From Stenotrophomonas maltophilia (GTDB taxonomy: Bacteria; Pseudomonadota; Gammaproteobacteria; Xanthomonadales; Xanthomonadaceae), in contig DGIP01000051.1 in the NCBI GenBank assembly GCA_002386405.1, positions 1-12,874 of the forward strand: DNA of 12,874 nt, given 5' to 3'. Positions 1 through 7,309 of the stretch are shown here, one piece after another (the first letter of the stretch is position 1; every line of letters begins with the position of its first letter). The notes below the pieces were generated by a model. The model searched no databases, was not told the origin of the DNA, and saw nothing but the letters and a program-made list of their open reading frames with translations. The position numbers and the translations under genes were made by a program.

Positions 1-21
1 GGGTCGCCTTTCTCGTTCCTG

Positions 22-52
22 GACGGTCTGCCTGAGAACCGGGCAGGCCGTC
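22..52. other. Imperfect hairpin of 11 bp upstream of the tRNA
   Basis: Positions 22-32 pair with 42-52 over 11 bp with one G-U, around a 9-nt loop. No T-tract follows, so it is not a convincing intrinsic terminator. It directly abuts the GTAG palindrome at 53-75 and may be part of the same repeat cluster or the 3' end structure of an upstream transcript that lies outside the window. No coding sequence is apparent in positions 1-132. Confidence 0.4.
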
Positions 53-75
53 GTAGTGCCACGCCCTGCGTGGCA
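53..75 (+). repeat. GTAG-headed palindrome, SMAG/REP-like element
   Basis: GTAG (53-56) is followed by a perfect 7-bp inverted repeat, TGCCACG (57-63) and CGTGGCA (69-75), around a 5-nt loop. This layout, a tetranucleotide GTAG at the foot of a short stem-loop, is the known form of Stenotrophomonas maltophilia SMAG REP elements. These are dispersed, non-autonomous repeats thought to be mobilised by a REP-associated tyrosine transposase. Assignment rests on form alone; copy number in the genome would confirm it. Confidence 0.6.
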
Positions 76-132
76 ACCAGGCGAACCCATCCGAAGCCAA
101 CTTCCAAACAAGTAGCAATGTGAAACAAGGGG

Positions 133-161
133 TTGCAGCATTATGCAATTCCCCGTACAAT
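133..161 (+). promoter_or_regulatory. Sigma70-like promoter of tRNA-fMet
   Basis: TTGCAG at 133-138 and TACAAT at 156-161 are separated by exactly 17 bp. The -10 box matches the consensus at five of six bases. Transcription would begin near 167-169, only a few bases before the mature tRNA 5' end at 173, so the 5' leader removed by RNase P would be very short. Confidence 0.75.
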
Positions 162-172
162 TCCGCTTCTGC

Positions 173-249
173 TGCGGGGTGGAGCAGTCTGGCAGCTCGT
201 CGGGCTCATAACCCGAAGGTCGCAGGTTCAAATCCTGCCCCCGCTACCA
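173..249 (+). tRNA. Initiator tRNA-Met (fMet), anticodon CAT
   Basis: A 77-nt gene with an encoded CCA end at 247-249. The anticodon CAT is at 207-209. The acceptor stem pairs 174-179 with 239-244, and the T arm is GCAGG/CCTGC around TTCAAAT. Two initiator hallmarks are visible: three consecutive G-C pairs in the anticodon stem (GGG 202-204 with CCC 212-214), and an unpaired first position of the acceptor stem. Here that first position is T173 opposite T245, where E. coli has C1-A72. An unpaired 1:72 position is what methionyl-tRNA formyltransferase needs and also keeps the tRNA away from EF-Tu. It is transcribed toward the RHS locus and is closed off by the terminator at 285-310. Confidence 0.98.
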
Positions 250-284
250 AATAGTATTGCTGGACGTCAGACATCCAGCACCAG

Positions 285-310
285 AACGGCGACCTTCGGG
301 TCGCCGTTTT
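285..310 (+). terminator. Intrinsic terminator after tRNA-fMet
   Basis: A perfect 10-bp stem (285-294 with 299-308) is capped by a TTCG tetraloop and ends in TTTT. A weaker 6-bp hairpin (259-264 with 274-279) precedes it. The cassette A gene ends at 330 on the opposite strand, so transcripts from both sides converge here. The stem would also form in the minus-strand RNA, but with no T-tract behind it. Confidence 0.88.
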
Positions 311-329
311 GCGTTGCGCCCCTGCCGCG

Positions 330-1784
330 CTAGATCGACGTAAGCCGGTACCGCAGCCCCACCAGCCGACTGAGCGTGCCGTTGAGGATCGCCGTACGCC
401 GCTTGGCCCAGCCGGTCTGCGGATACATGATCTTTCTATTACCGAGGTTGAAGGCGCGGTTCATGGTGGGCATGAACTCGGCCTTGCCCTGGAAACCGGT
501 GGTGGGTACGCCCAGCTTGTCCGCCACGCGCTGGGCCTGCGATGCATATTTCCCCCCGAACGCCGAGCGGCACGACTGCAGCTCTATGCGCTTGAAGACA
601 TGATCCTGGCCGAACTTGGCGCGGATCTGCGAGGCCAGCTTTCCGCCCGATACGTTGCCGTCCGCGCCGGTAAGGAAACGGGCACCATGGGCCTGGACGA
701 TGTCGATGAACTCTTCGCTGTCCACCGTGGCGGCCCCGATCCGGTTGTCGAACATGTTGGCCAGGCTCGCGCGCGAGGCGCTTCGCGACGGTACCAGGCT
801 GGCCTGCGAGCCGGACGACGATGTGCCTAACGGAAATGACTTCAACGCCGTGCGCGTGCCTTTGTCGACAAACGACTGCGGCCGTGCAGTACCCAGCCGC
901 TGCACGAACTGCTTGGCCTTGCTGGCCAACTGGGTGCCGGCCTTGGCGATGGCCGGAAGCGCGCTGACCACCCCGGCTACGGTCAGCCCGAGGCCGACGT
1001 AGCCCAGCACTTCTTTCATCCTCTCGTCCTCGACCGCAGCGGCCGTGACTTCGACTGCGGCGGCCATGGTGGAGATGGTCGCGCCGATAACCGCCGAGGC
1101 GGTGACACCGACCACTGCCATCGCGCCGAAGCTGGCCACCGCTGCGACCACCGCAATGCCGGCCATGATCCATTTCCAGAAACCGCCGCTGGGGTCGGTG
1201 CGATTGATCGGATCGCCTTCGCAGTAGGCAAGGCCATTCAGCCCACCCGCATCAAACGGACTGAGCGCGTCCGACGCGATGAACATGCCCAGTGCGGGCG
1301 AGTAGGGTCGGTGATTGCGGGGGCCGAGCAGGTACAGCCCGCTGGCCGCGTCGAGCAGCTCGCCGTTGAAGCCCAGCTGCGCGCGGGGCGTTTCTGCGTC
1401 GGGTGAAGTCGCGGCACGGTGTCCGTGCGGTGCGTACACCACGCTCAGCGGTGCTTCGGCGATCTCCACTACAGGCGAGAGCGAGGCATCGGTGGCCAGC
1501 AGCACAAGCGAGGTCGCAGCCGAACACTCCGCAACAGGATGGCCGGCCATCCATAGCCAGCTCCGCTCATGCGGCGTGCCGGACAGTTCCTTGGTTGCTT
1601 CGGCTACGGGAAGGTCCTCGCGCCAGTAGCGGCAGTGCATGGCATCTGGCGTGCGGATCCCTGACAACAGCTCTTCGGCGTCGTAGTGGTATCGCGTCAG
1701 CGTGGGAACGGCGCGGATTTGCGCCGACGACGTGCTTCGTGGCATGTCCATGCCCTGCGTGCAGTAGCAACCCCCGTTGCTCAC
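330..1784 (-). CDS. Short RHS core protein with variable C-terminal tail (cassette A)
   Basis: 484 aa. The layout parallels cassettes B and C: an N-terminal part resembling the end of an RHS shell (residues ~30-135), an RHS-associated core (~137-200) ending in GDPINRTDPSG (Asp191, Asp197), a hydrophobic stretch (~204-284) likely to hold two or three membrane helices, then a unique tail. In TcC/RHS proteins this core is an aspartyl autoprotease that releases the tail beside DPxG. The tail has His366-Gly367 and, after a predicted strand, Ser404-Cys405. That spacing recalls clan CD (caspase-like) cysteine peptidases; this is inference. The GTG start at 1784 is chosen because AGGGGGAG lies 8 nt upstream (1793-1800); ATG at 1751 has only a weak site. 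The N-terminus carries Cys6 and Cys8, unusual for this family. It is divergent from the shell operon, and no immunity gene follows. Confidence 0.9.
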   Translation of the reverse strand: MSNGGCYCTQGMDMPRSTSSAQIRAVPTLTRYHYDAEELLSGIRTPDAMHCRYWREDLPVAEATKELSGTPHERSWLWMAGHPVAECSAATSLVLLATDASLSPVVEIAEAPLSVVYAPHGHRAATSPDAETPRAQLGFNGELLDAASGLYLLGPRNHRPYSPALGMFIASDALSPFDAGGLNGLAYCEGDPINRTDPSGGFWKWIMAGIAVVAAVASFGAMAVVGVTASAVIGATISTMAAAVEVTAAAVEDERMKEVLGYVGLGLTVAGVVSALPAIAKAGTQLASKAKQFVQRLGTARPQSFVDKGTRTALKSFPLGTSSSGSQASLVPSRSASRASLANMFDNRIGAATVDSEEFIDIVQAHGARFLTGADGNVSGGKLASQIRAKFGQDHVFKRIELQSCRSAFGGKYASQAQRVADKLGVPTTGFQGKAEFMPTMNRAFNLGNRKIMYPQTGWAKRRTAILNGTLSRLVGLRYRLTSI

Positions 1785-1974
1785 CGGCCGGTCTCCCCCT
1801 GACCGCCGGCACCGCTTTCAATACTGCCGTAACCGTTAGCGCGGGATGAATTCGATCCGGTTGGAAAACCAGATCAAAAGATCACGTGGAATTTACGACG
1901 CCGGGCGTACACAGCAGTTTCTGTCTGCGACAGGAATCGGGGGATTCTTGCGGTAGTTAGATGGGGATTTCGCC
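1785..1974. promoter_or_regulatory. Divergent intergenic region between cassette A and the shell operon
   Basis: These 190 bp separate the divergent starts at 1784 (minus) and 1975 (plus) and are clearly more AT-rich than the flanking genes. An imperfect dyad at 1854-1875 reads GATC-N-GGTT-N4-AACC-N-GATC and could be an operator shared by both directions. A hairpin at 1931-1950 (8 bp including one G-U, GGGG loop) would lie in the 5' leader of the 1975 gene, just before its GGGGA ribosome site (1963-1967). I could not find a convincing -35/-10 pair on either strand, so the promoters themselves are unplaced. Confidence 0.45.
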
Positions 1975-3024
1975 ATGGACAAGAACAGCACTGCCCCGGG
2001 CCGGGCAGAACTTACGTTCGACAACCTCACCGAATTTGAGCCGACCGTCGTTTCGGGGGGTACCCGCCTGTACAACAATGGCCGCCAGCAGGTTGCGGTG
2101 CAGATCATTCTCAAAGCTACGTTGGCCGGTGAAGTTGCGACGTTTTCGACGACTGAACTTCGAAGCGTACGGCTGGTCGACTACAACACCGAGCAAGAGC
2201 TTACCGAGGACTGGGCCATTGCGTACAAGCCGGGCGGATACACCTACTATCCGGAACCAGGGCACGCGGCCTCGACATCAGCGCGTACGTCCGACGACGA
2301 CGAATGGGTGCCACCCGAGCCGATCAATGGCAGGTACATCTTCACCCTTTATTTTTCCACGACCGCTGCGGCAGGCATCAGCCGCAAGTTCGCACTTGCC
2401 ATTACCCGTGATGGCGACGGCTTCGTGGCGACCACCACTGGCCGTAGAGACGGGCCGAACAACGAACTCGATGAGGACGTCCCGCTTCTTCCGGTCAAGT
2501 CGCCGACGTACCACATCGACAACTATACGTTCGAGAAGAACATCGTCCGCGAGACGCCCTTCGCCTGCGATGGCGACCGTCGTCGCGAAGACGGTGGGAC
2601 GCCGATCTTCGTCGCCTACTACTACCTGGGTGTCGTAGGCAATGATGGGGTGCCCATCGGGCTCAAGGAGATGGAGGTTGAACCGCCCGGGATGGTCCAG
2701 TGGAACGACAAGACCCACGACGAAACCTACGCGTCCTATACCGGTTATGGCGCCCCCGGCAGCCCTGATGCGATCTACAACGATAAGATCATCCTGGGCG
2801 ACAAGCACCACCCGGAGGAAGTGATCAGCCAGCCCATCAAGGACAAGGGCACCATCATTCTGGCCGGAGACGTGAACATTCCGTTCCACCAGGACAGTGC
2901 GAACAATCAAGCAGGTCCATGCCAGATTACGGCGATCGATGAGTACGGCAATAGTCACTCGCTGAAAGTCCGGTTCAAAGATTCCACCCAGAACGGGCGG
3001 TTTGACCTGGTCCTGTTCAAGTAG
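1975..3024 (+). CDS. Protein of unknown family, first gene of the RHS operon
   Basis: 349 aa; I do not recognise the family. There is no signal peptide and no membrane segment. The composition suggests a beta-rich fold: alternating hydrophobic and polar stretches, many Thr, Val, Tyr and Gly. Residues 31-48, including RLYNNGRQQVAVQI, look like a beta-sandwich strand pair. An acidic, Pro-containing linker (~100-118, with DDDEW and PPEP) separates this from a second half rich in Asp and Gly. The ATG at 1975 is supported by GGGGA 7 nt upstream. It lies 97 bp before the shell gene on the same strand, so a shared transcript is likely. Its position before an RHS shell makes an accessory role in shell assembly, delivery or target binding plausible, but nothing in the sequence shows which. 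GC content appears lower than in rimP-nusA. Confidence 0.88.
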   Translation: MDKNSTAPGRAELTFDNLTEFEPTVVSGGTRLYNNGRQQVAVQIILKATLAGEVATFSTTELRSVRLVDYNTEQELTEDWAIAYKPGGYTYYPEPGHAASTSARTSDDDEWVPPEPINGRYIFTLYFSTTAAAGISRKFALAITRDGDGFVATTTGRRDGPNNELDEDVPLLPVKSPTYHIDNYTFEKNIVRETPFACDGDRRREDGGTPIFVAYYYLGVVGNDGVPIGLKEMEVEPPGMVQWNDKTHDETYASYTGYGAPGSPDAIYNDKIILGDKHHPEEVISQPIKDKGTIILAGDVNIPFHQDSANNQAGPCQITAIDEYGNSHSLKVRFKDSTQNGRFDLVLFK

Positions 3025-3042
3025 CCGCACCCTGCCTGTCGT

Positions 3043-3071
3043 GTAGCGCCGCCCCTTTCCGGGCTGGCGCT
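3043..3071 (+). repeat. GTAG-headed stem-loop, possible degenerate SMAG/REP element
   Basis: GTAG at 3043-3046 leads into a stem of 10 bp with one bulge: 3045-3054 pairs with 3061-3064 and 3066-3071, around the loop CTTTCC, with T3065 bulged. It sits between the 349-aa gene and the shell gene and has no T-tract. The form matches GTAG-type REP elements, but the GTAG overlaps the stem and the stem is imperfect. A partial terminator or an mRNA-stabilising hairpin is equally possible. Confidence 0.4.
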
Positions 3072-3121
3072 GCATCGCCGTCGCCCATTCCCTGCGCAGC
3101 ATCCAGCAATGGAGCCTTTCC

Positions 3122-6100
3122 ATGTCTGTCAGCGAAGAAACCACCCCCGACACTCCCGACCCGGCGCCGGACGATTCCCGCGATACGGGGTCGCCGAACT
3201 ACTCCAATGCACAGAACTTCCTCAGCCACCTGCAGACCGGCGTGGATGTGCGCACCGGCGACTTCACCTGCGCCATGAGTCTGCCCGCGCTGGAAGCGAA
3301 CAACCTGCACGGGCCTACCGTGCAGCTGAGCCTGGGCTTCAGTGCGCAGCTCATCGATGACCTGGGCTACGGCGAAGGCTGGAGCCTGCAGGGGCTGACC
3401 ACGTATGAGCCAAGAACCAAGACGGTGACACTGTCCACCGGCGAGCGTTTCGTTGCCGAGCAGACGCAGGCGGACTTCGTGTTCAAGGATCGAAAGCTGG
3501 TGACGTTCCACATGCGTCGTGATCCGGCCAACGGCAGCAGGTTCCTGGTGCTGCACAAGAACGGCATCCTGGAAACGCTCTCCACATTGAACGACATCGC
3601 CGATATCGCGGTGCCGGTGGAGATCCGTTCGCCGGAGGGGCGCCGGGTTTACCTGGATTTCTCGCTGTCGGTCGTGCCGCGCCTTCAGGCCGTGCGCGAC
3701 GAAGCCCAGCGGCTGCTGGCCATCGAGCACACGGCGGTAGGGGTGGAGGTCAGGCTGCATCCTGACCGTGAAAATCCTGTGGTGTTCACCCTGATGCAAG
3801 GGAACGGACGGTTGACGCGCCTGCTGCTCCCGAAAGAAGTCGGTGACGCGGGGTGGAGGTTCTCCTACAAAAGAATCGGCGACCTCAACTACATCACCGG
3901 GGTGGAGCTGCCGACCGGCGGCACCGAAACGGTGGACTACACCGAGCCCGGCCATGAATGCCTGCCGGGTGCACCCACCACGCATGTGCCTTACGCCCGA
4001 TTACACCGGCGGAGCCCCGGTCATCCACAACCCGACATCACGACGACCTACGAGTACAGCACGCGGAACTATCTGGGCCACGAATCGGGACTGAAATGGG
4101 AACCGAACGAGGACAACCTCTATCGCCTTTCCGCAGTCGAGGGAGAGGATTACCGCTACCACTGCATCGCCACGATGTCGATGCAGGTGGGGCAGGACAT
4201 GCTGGAGCGTACTGTCAGGTCGCAGTTCAACCGCCTGCATCTGCTGGTGAGCGAGATAACTACCCAGAACAAGTGCGTGTTGGAAAAGAGCACGGATTAC
4301 CACGAAGACCCCACGTTATCCTTCACCCAGCAGAAAAATTACTTCCAGCTGCCGCACAAGAGCACCACAACCTGGCGTCGCATCGGCGACAGTTCGCCTG
4401 CCCGCGAGGAGCTGGTCACCACCGAGTACGACGACTTCGGCAACCTCATCCGCCAGGTGGATGAAACCGGATTGATCGAGGAGCGCACCTACTATGACCC
4501 CGACGGCGAGGACGGCTGTCCGGAGGATCCGCTGGGCATGACCCGCTCACTCAAGCAGCTGACCGCCACCCCGATGGCCGGTCGTGCCGACGGTGCGGCG
4601 GTGGTGGTTACTACCTATCGCTACGAGGAGCTCCCTTCCCGGGTGGCGGGTGACAAGGGCTATCTGGTGCTGGTCAGCGAGAAGAAGGAGGCGCTGGAGG
4701 ATGGCGAGAAGGTCGACCTGGGTACCACGGTCACCGAATACATCAATGATGTCGCCAGCGAATCGCACGGCCGGGTGTTGAGCGAAACCACTATGTTGAA
4801 CGGCCTCGCCTCCAAAGTGGGCTACACCTACACGCTGGATGAAGCCGCAGCGACACTGCGGGTCGATACCGTGTTTACCGGGTATGACACTCTCACCCGC
4901 ACGGCCAGTGAAACCCAGTCGCTGATCAATGGCCTGACCATCCACGAAGAAGAGGCCGGCAGTGTCATCGCGCAAACCTACGACGTGCTTGGCCGGGTCG
5001 TCGCGCAGACTGCGGCACCCGGATCCGGCGAATTCGAAGCCACCCGTACCATGAGCTACACGCTGGCGGCCGCAGAGGGCGATCCGGTCTCGATCACTAC
5101 CACCGAAGTGACCGGTGGCCGGGCGGTCGTACACCTGGACGGACTCGGCCGTGAGGTGAGTGGTGACGTCGAAGACGTGGACGTCTCCCCGGTTGCCTTC
5201 CGCGAGATATGGACCCGTCGTTACAACGCGTTCGGTGACCTGGTTGAGCAGACCAATACCGACTGGGTGGAGGGCAAGGCGCGCGCCACCCTCACCACGA
5301 AGTATGTTTACGACGACTGGGGCCAGCAGAGCAGGACGCTGCACCCGGACGGCACGGTGGATGTCATCGAGGCCGATCCGCTGGCCCTGACCGAGACCAC
5401 CTGGGTCGAAGACACCGCCGGCAAATCCAGCGCCAAGACCAAGGCCTACGGCACCGTGTTCGGCAAGCCGGACAAGATTGAGTACCTAAATGCCGCCGGC
5501 AAGGTGACAGCCACCGAGTCGTTCGTGTACGACGGCATCGGCCGGTGCGTGGAATCCACCGACCGGCGCGGTTACAAGACCCTGTATACCTTCGATGCGT
5601 TCGACCGGGTGGTCAGTACAACCCTGACCGACGGCGCGGTGGTCGATACCAGGTATGCGGCGCACAGCGGTGATGAGTTGCCGGTGGAAATCGGGCTCAC
5701 CCATGCCAGCGTGGACGGGCGCCTGTTGTTGGGCAAGCAGACCTTTGACGGCCTGTCGCGGCGGCGCACCTATGAGGTGGGTGGGCGCACGGTGACCTTC
5801 GACTACGACCCGGGCATGCTGCAGCCAGCCTCGATGACCACGCCGTTGGAGGAGGTGGTCACCTACACCTACGAACCGAAGCTGGGAATGCAGCTGACGC
5901 TGATGAAGTCGGAAAGCGAATCGCACTTCACCTACAACCCGAAGAATGCGCAGCTCACCCACACCGTGCGCGATGACCTCGAAAAGACGCTGGACTATTA
6001 CGCCTCCGGCCTGCTCAAGACCGAAACCTGGAAGAACGCGAGCGGCCCGGAGCGCTCGGCCAGCCATCGCCACTCTCTGCTGGGTGCCGCGCAGTCCTAT

Positions 6101-6778
6101 ACGAATGTGTTCGGGGTGCAGCAGGTGGTCACGCACGATGCGCTGGACCGCCCGAAGAAGCTGACGCATGGCACGCTTACCGCTGAGTTGACCTACGACA
6201 GTTTCGGGCGGGTGCACAGGATCGACACGCGTGAAGGGCTGCAATCCATGGTGACCGATATCGTATTCGACGATTTCGGCCGCGAAGTCAGCCGCACCTT
6301 TACGGCGGTGGCAGGCGGGAAAACCGTGACGCAGGTGTTGGGCATGCGCTACGACCACAGCGGACGGTTGGAACGGCGCAAGCTGGAGCAGGCCGGCGAA
6401 GTGCTGCGCCAGGAAGAATTCACCTATGACGAGCGCGGCCGACTGGTCAACTACCTCTGCTCGGGCAGCCAGCCGCCGGTCGACCCCTGGGGCAAGCCGA
6501 TTGGGCGGCAACAGTTCCGCTTTGATGCCTACGATCGCATTCTCAGCATCACCACGCGGTTCCCCGGCGGCTCGAACACGACCCGCTACGACTATGAGGA
6601 GACCGATCCGGCGCAGCTCACCCGCATCGTGCACAGCCATCCGCATTACCCGAGCGACCTTCACGACATGCAGTGGGATGGGGCAGGGCGGTTGGTAGGT
6701 GACGAACGCGGGCGCACGCTGCACTGGAACAGGCACAACCAATTGATTGAAGTGGCCGCCCCGGCCGGGGAGAGGTAG
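3122..6778 (+). CDS. YD-repeat (RHS) shell protein lacking its core and toxin tail
   Basis: 1218 aa. The N-terminal third (~25-330) is the RHS/TcC opening domain, with NFLSHLQTGVDVRTGDFTC followed by a GYGEGWSL segment. From ~430 on there are a dozen or more YD repeats of the form YDxxGRxxxxT, such as YDDFGNLI, YDVLGRVV, YDDWGQQS, YDGIGRCV, YDSFGRVH and YDERGRLV. In RHS and TcC proteins these repeats wind into a hollow cocoon that holds the unfolded toxin. The chain stops at residue 1218, just after GRTLHWNRHNQLIEV, which is where the strand leading into the core normally continues; the core (FNGE...DPxG) is absent. It has no PAAR, VgrG-binding or signal peptide region, so the export route is unclear. 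GGAG lies 7 nt before the ATG. The TAG stop is in frame with cassette B, 3 bp downstream, so shell plus B equals one ordinary full-length RHS protein. Confidence 0.93.
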   Translation: MSVSEETTPDTPDPAPDDSRDTGSPNYSNAQNFLSHLQTGVDVRTGDFTCAMSLPALEANNLHGPTVQLSLGFSAQLIDDLGYGEGWSLQGLTTYEPRTKTVTLSTGERFVAEQTQADFVFKDRKLVTFHMRRDPANGSRFLVLHKNGILETLSTLNDIADIAVPVEIRSPEGRRVYLDFSLSVVPRLQAVRDEAQRLLAIEHTAVGVEVRLHPDRENPVVFTLMQGNGRLTRLLLPKEVGDAGWRFSYKRIGDLNYITGVELPTGGTETVDYTEPGHECLPGAPTTHVPYARLHRRSPGHPQPDITTTYEYSTRNYLGHESGLKWEPNEDNLYRLSAVEGEDYRYHCIATMSMQVGQDMLERTVRSQFNRLHLLVSEITTQNKCVLEKSTDYHEDPTLSFTQQKNYFQLPHKSTTTWRRIGDSSPAREELVTTEYDDFGNLIRQVDETGLIEERTYYDPDGEDGCPEDPLGMTRSLKQLTATPMAGRADGAAVVVTTYRYEELPSRVAGDKGYLVLVSEKKEALEDGEKVDLGTTVTEYINDVASESHGRVLSETTMLNGLASKVGYTYTLDEAAATLRVDTVFTGYDTLTRTASETQSLINGLTIHEEEAGSVIAQTYDVLGRVVAQTAAPGSGEFEATRTMSYTLAAAEGDPVSITTTEVTGGRAVVHLDGLGREVSGDVEDVDVSPVAFREIWTRRYNAFGDLVEQTNTDWVEGKARATLTTKYVYDDWGQQSRTLHPDGTVDVIEADPLALTETTWVEDTAGKSSAKTKAYGTVFGKPDKIEYLNAAGKVTATESFVYDGIGRCVESTDRRGYKTLYTFDAFDRVVSTTLTDGAVVDTRYAAHSGDELPVEIGLTHASVDGRLLLGKQTFDGLSRRRTYEVGGRTVTFDYDPGMLQPASMTTPLEEVVTYTYEPKLGMQLTLMKSESESHFTYNPKNAQLTHTVRDDLEKTLDYYASGLLKTETWKNASGPERSASHRHSLLGAAQSYTNVFGVQQVVTHDALDRPKKLTHGTLTAELTYDSFGRVHRIDTREGLQSMVTDIVFDDFGREVSRTFTAVAGGKTVTQVLGMRYDHSGRLERRKLEQAGEVLRQEEFTYDERGRLVNYLCSGSQPPVDPWGKPIGRQQFRFDAYDRILSITTRFPGGSNTTRYDYEETDPAQLTRIVHSHPHYPSDLHDMQWDGAGRLVGDERGRTLHWNRHNQLIEVAAPAGER

Positions 6779-6784
6779 GCCATG
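6767..6784 (+). promoter_or_regulatory. Strong ribosome site overlapping the shell gene's end
   Basis: GGGGAGAGG (6767-6775) encodes the last codons of the shell gene, the TAG stop follows at 6776-6778, and the ATG of cassette B is at 6782, 6 nt after the ribosome site. The site is purine-rich and well placed, which favours re-initiation by ribosomes finishing the shell and argues that the split is a working arrangement rather than a recent nonsense mutation. The two reading frames are the same, so occasional TAG readthrough would also give a fused protein of about 1691 residues. Confidence 0.75.
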
Positions 6785-7309
6785 ACCACCTACGGTTACG
6801 ACCCGTTGGGCATGTGGGTGTGGACAACCACGGCCGACCGCACTGGTTGGCGCTACTGGCGCGACGGGCGGGTGGTCAACGAGCTGCGTGTCCTCGGCGA
6901 TGGCGCCGACGACGTCCACCTGACCTGGCCGGGCACTCGAGGCGCTGCGTTGGCCGAGCAGGTGGTGGGACCGGGAGAGCGCCTGACGCTGCTGGCCGCC
7001 GCGCCGGGCGGCTCGGTAGTGCTCGAAGCCGATACGGCGGTTCGGCCGGTGGCGTACGCGCCGCATGGCTACCGGGATGAAGCCTCGGCCCTGGCTGCCC
7101 CGGCCTTCAACGGCGAACACCTGGATGCCGGTTCGGGGTGCTATCTGCTCGGGGCAGGGCACCATCGCCCCTACAGCCCGACCCTGGGCCTGTTCCTGGC
7201 GCCGGACTCGGCCAGTCCCTTCAGCGCCGGTGGGCTGAACACGCTTGCCTACTGCGCAGGCGACCCCATCAACCGCAGCGACCCCAGCGGGCATTTCTGG
7301 AAATGGATC
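6782..7309 (+). repeat. Direct repeat, copy 1 (cassette head and core)
   Basis: The first ~176 codons of cassette B are closely repeated as the start of cassette C at 8234-8764. Stretches through the core are near-identical at DNA level, including the region that encodes HHRPYSPxLGLFLAPDSASPF. Similarity falls off after the codons for HFWKW. The two copies are one codon apart in length. This is a tandem duplication with diverged or replaced tails. Confidence 0.85.

Noticed and set aside
225..249. tRNA 3' end as an integration site
   Set aside because: No second copy of the tRNA 3' end was found near 9664-9780 or elsewhere in the window, and no integrase gene is present.
309..1173. Plus-strand (309-830) and second minus-frame (439-1173) open frames over cassette A
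   Set aside because: They overlap the tail of cassette A, which has the family-typical core in its own frame. These alternatives are low-complexity Arg/Gly/Ala translations. I also considered them as an immunity gene and found nothing to support it.
2278..3985. Two overlapping minus-strand open frames (2278-3153 and 3017-3985)
   Set aside because: Opposite the 349-aa gene and the start of the shell gene; composition of antisense shadows and no ribosome site worth noting.
6776..6778. Programmed TAG readthrough or recoding as the main way to make a full-length RHS
   Set aside because: Possible because the frames match, but the strong ribosome site and the independent start of cassette C make re-initiation the simpler explanation. 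No stem-loop or recoding signal is evident after the TAG.
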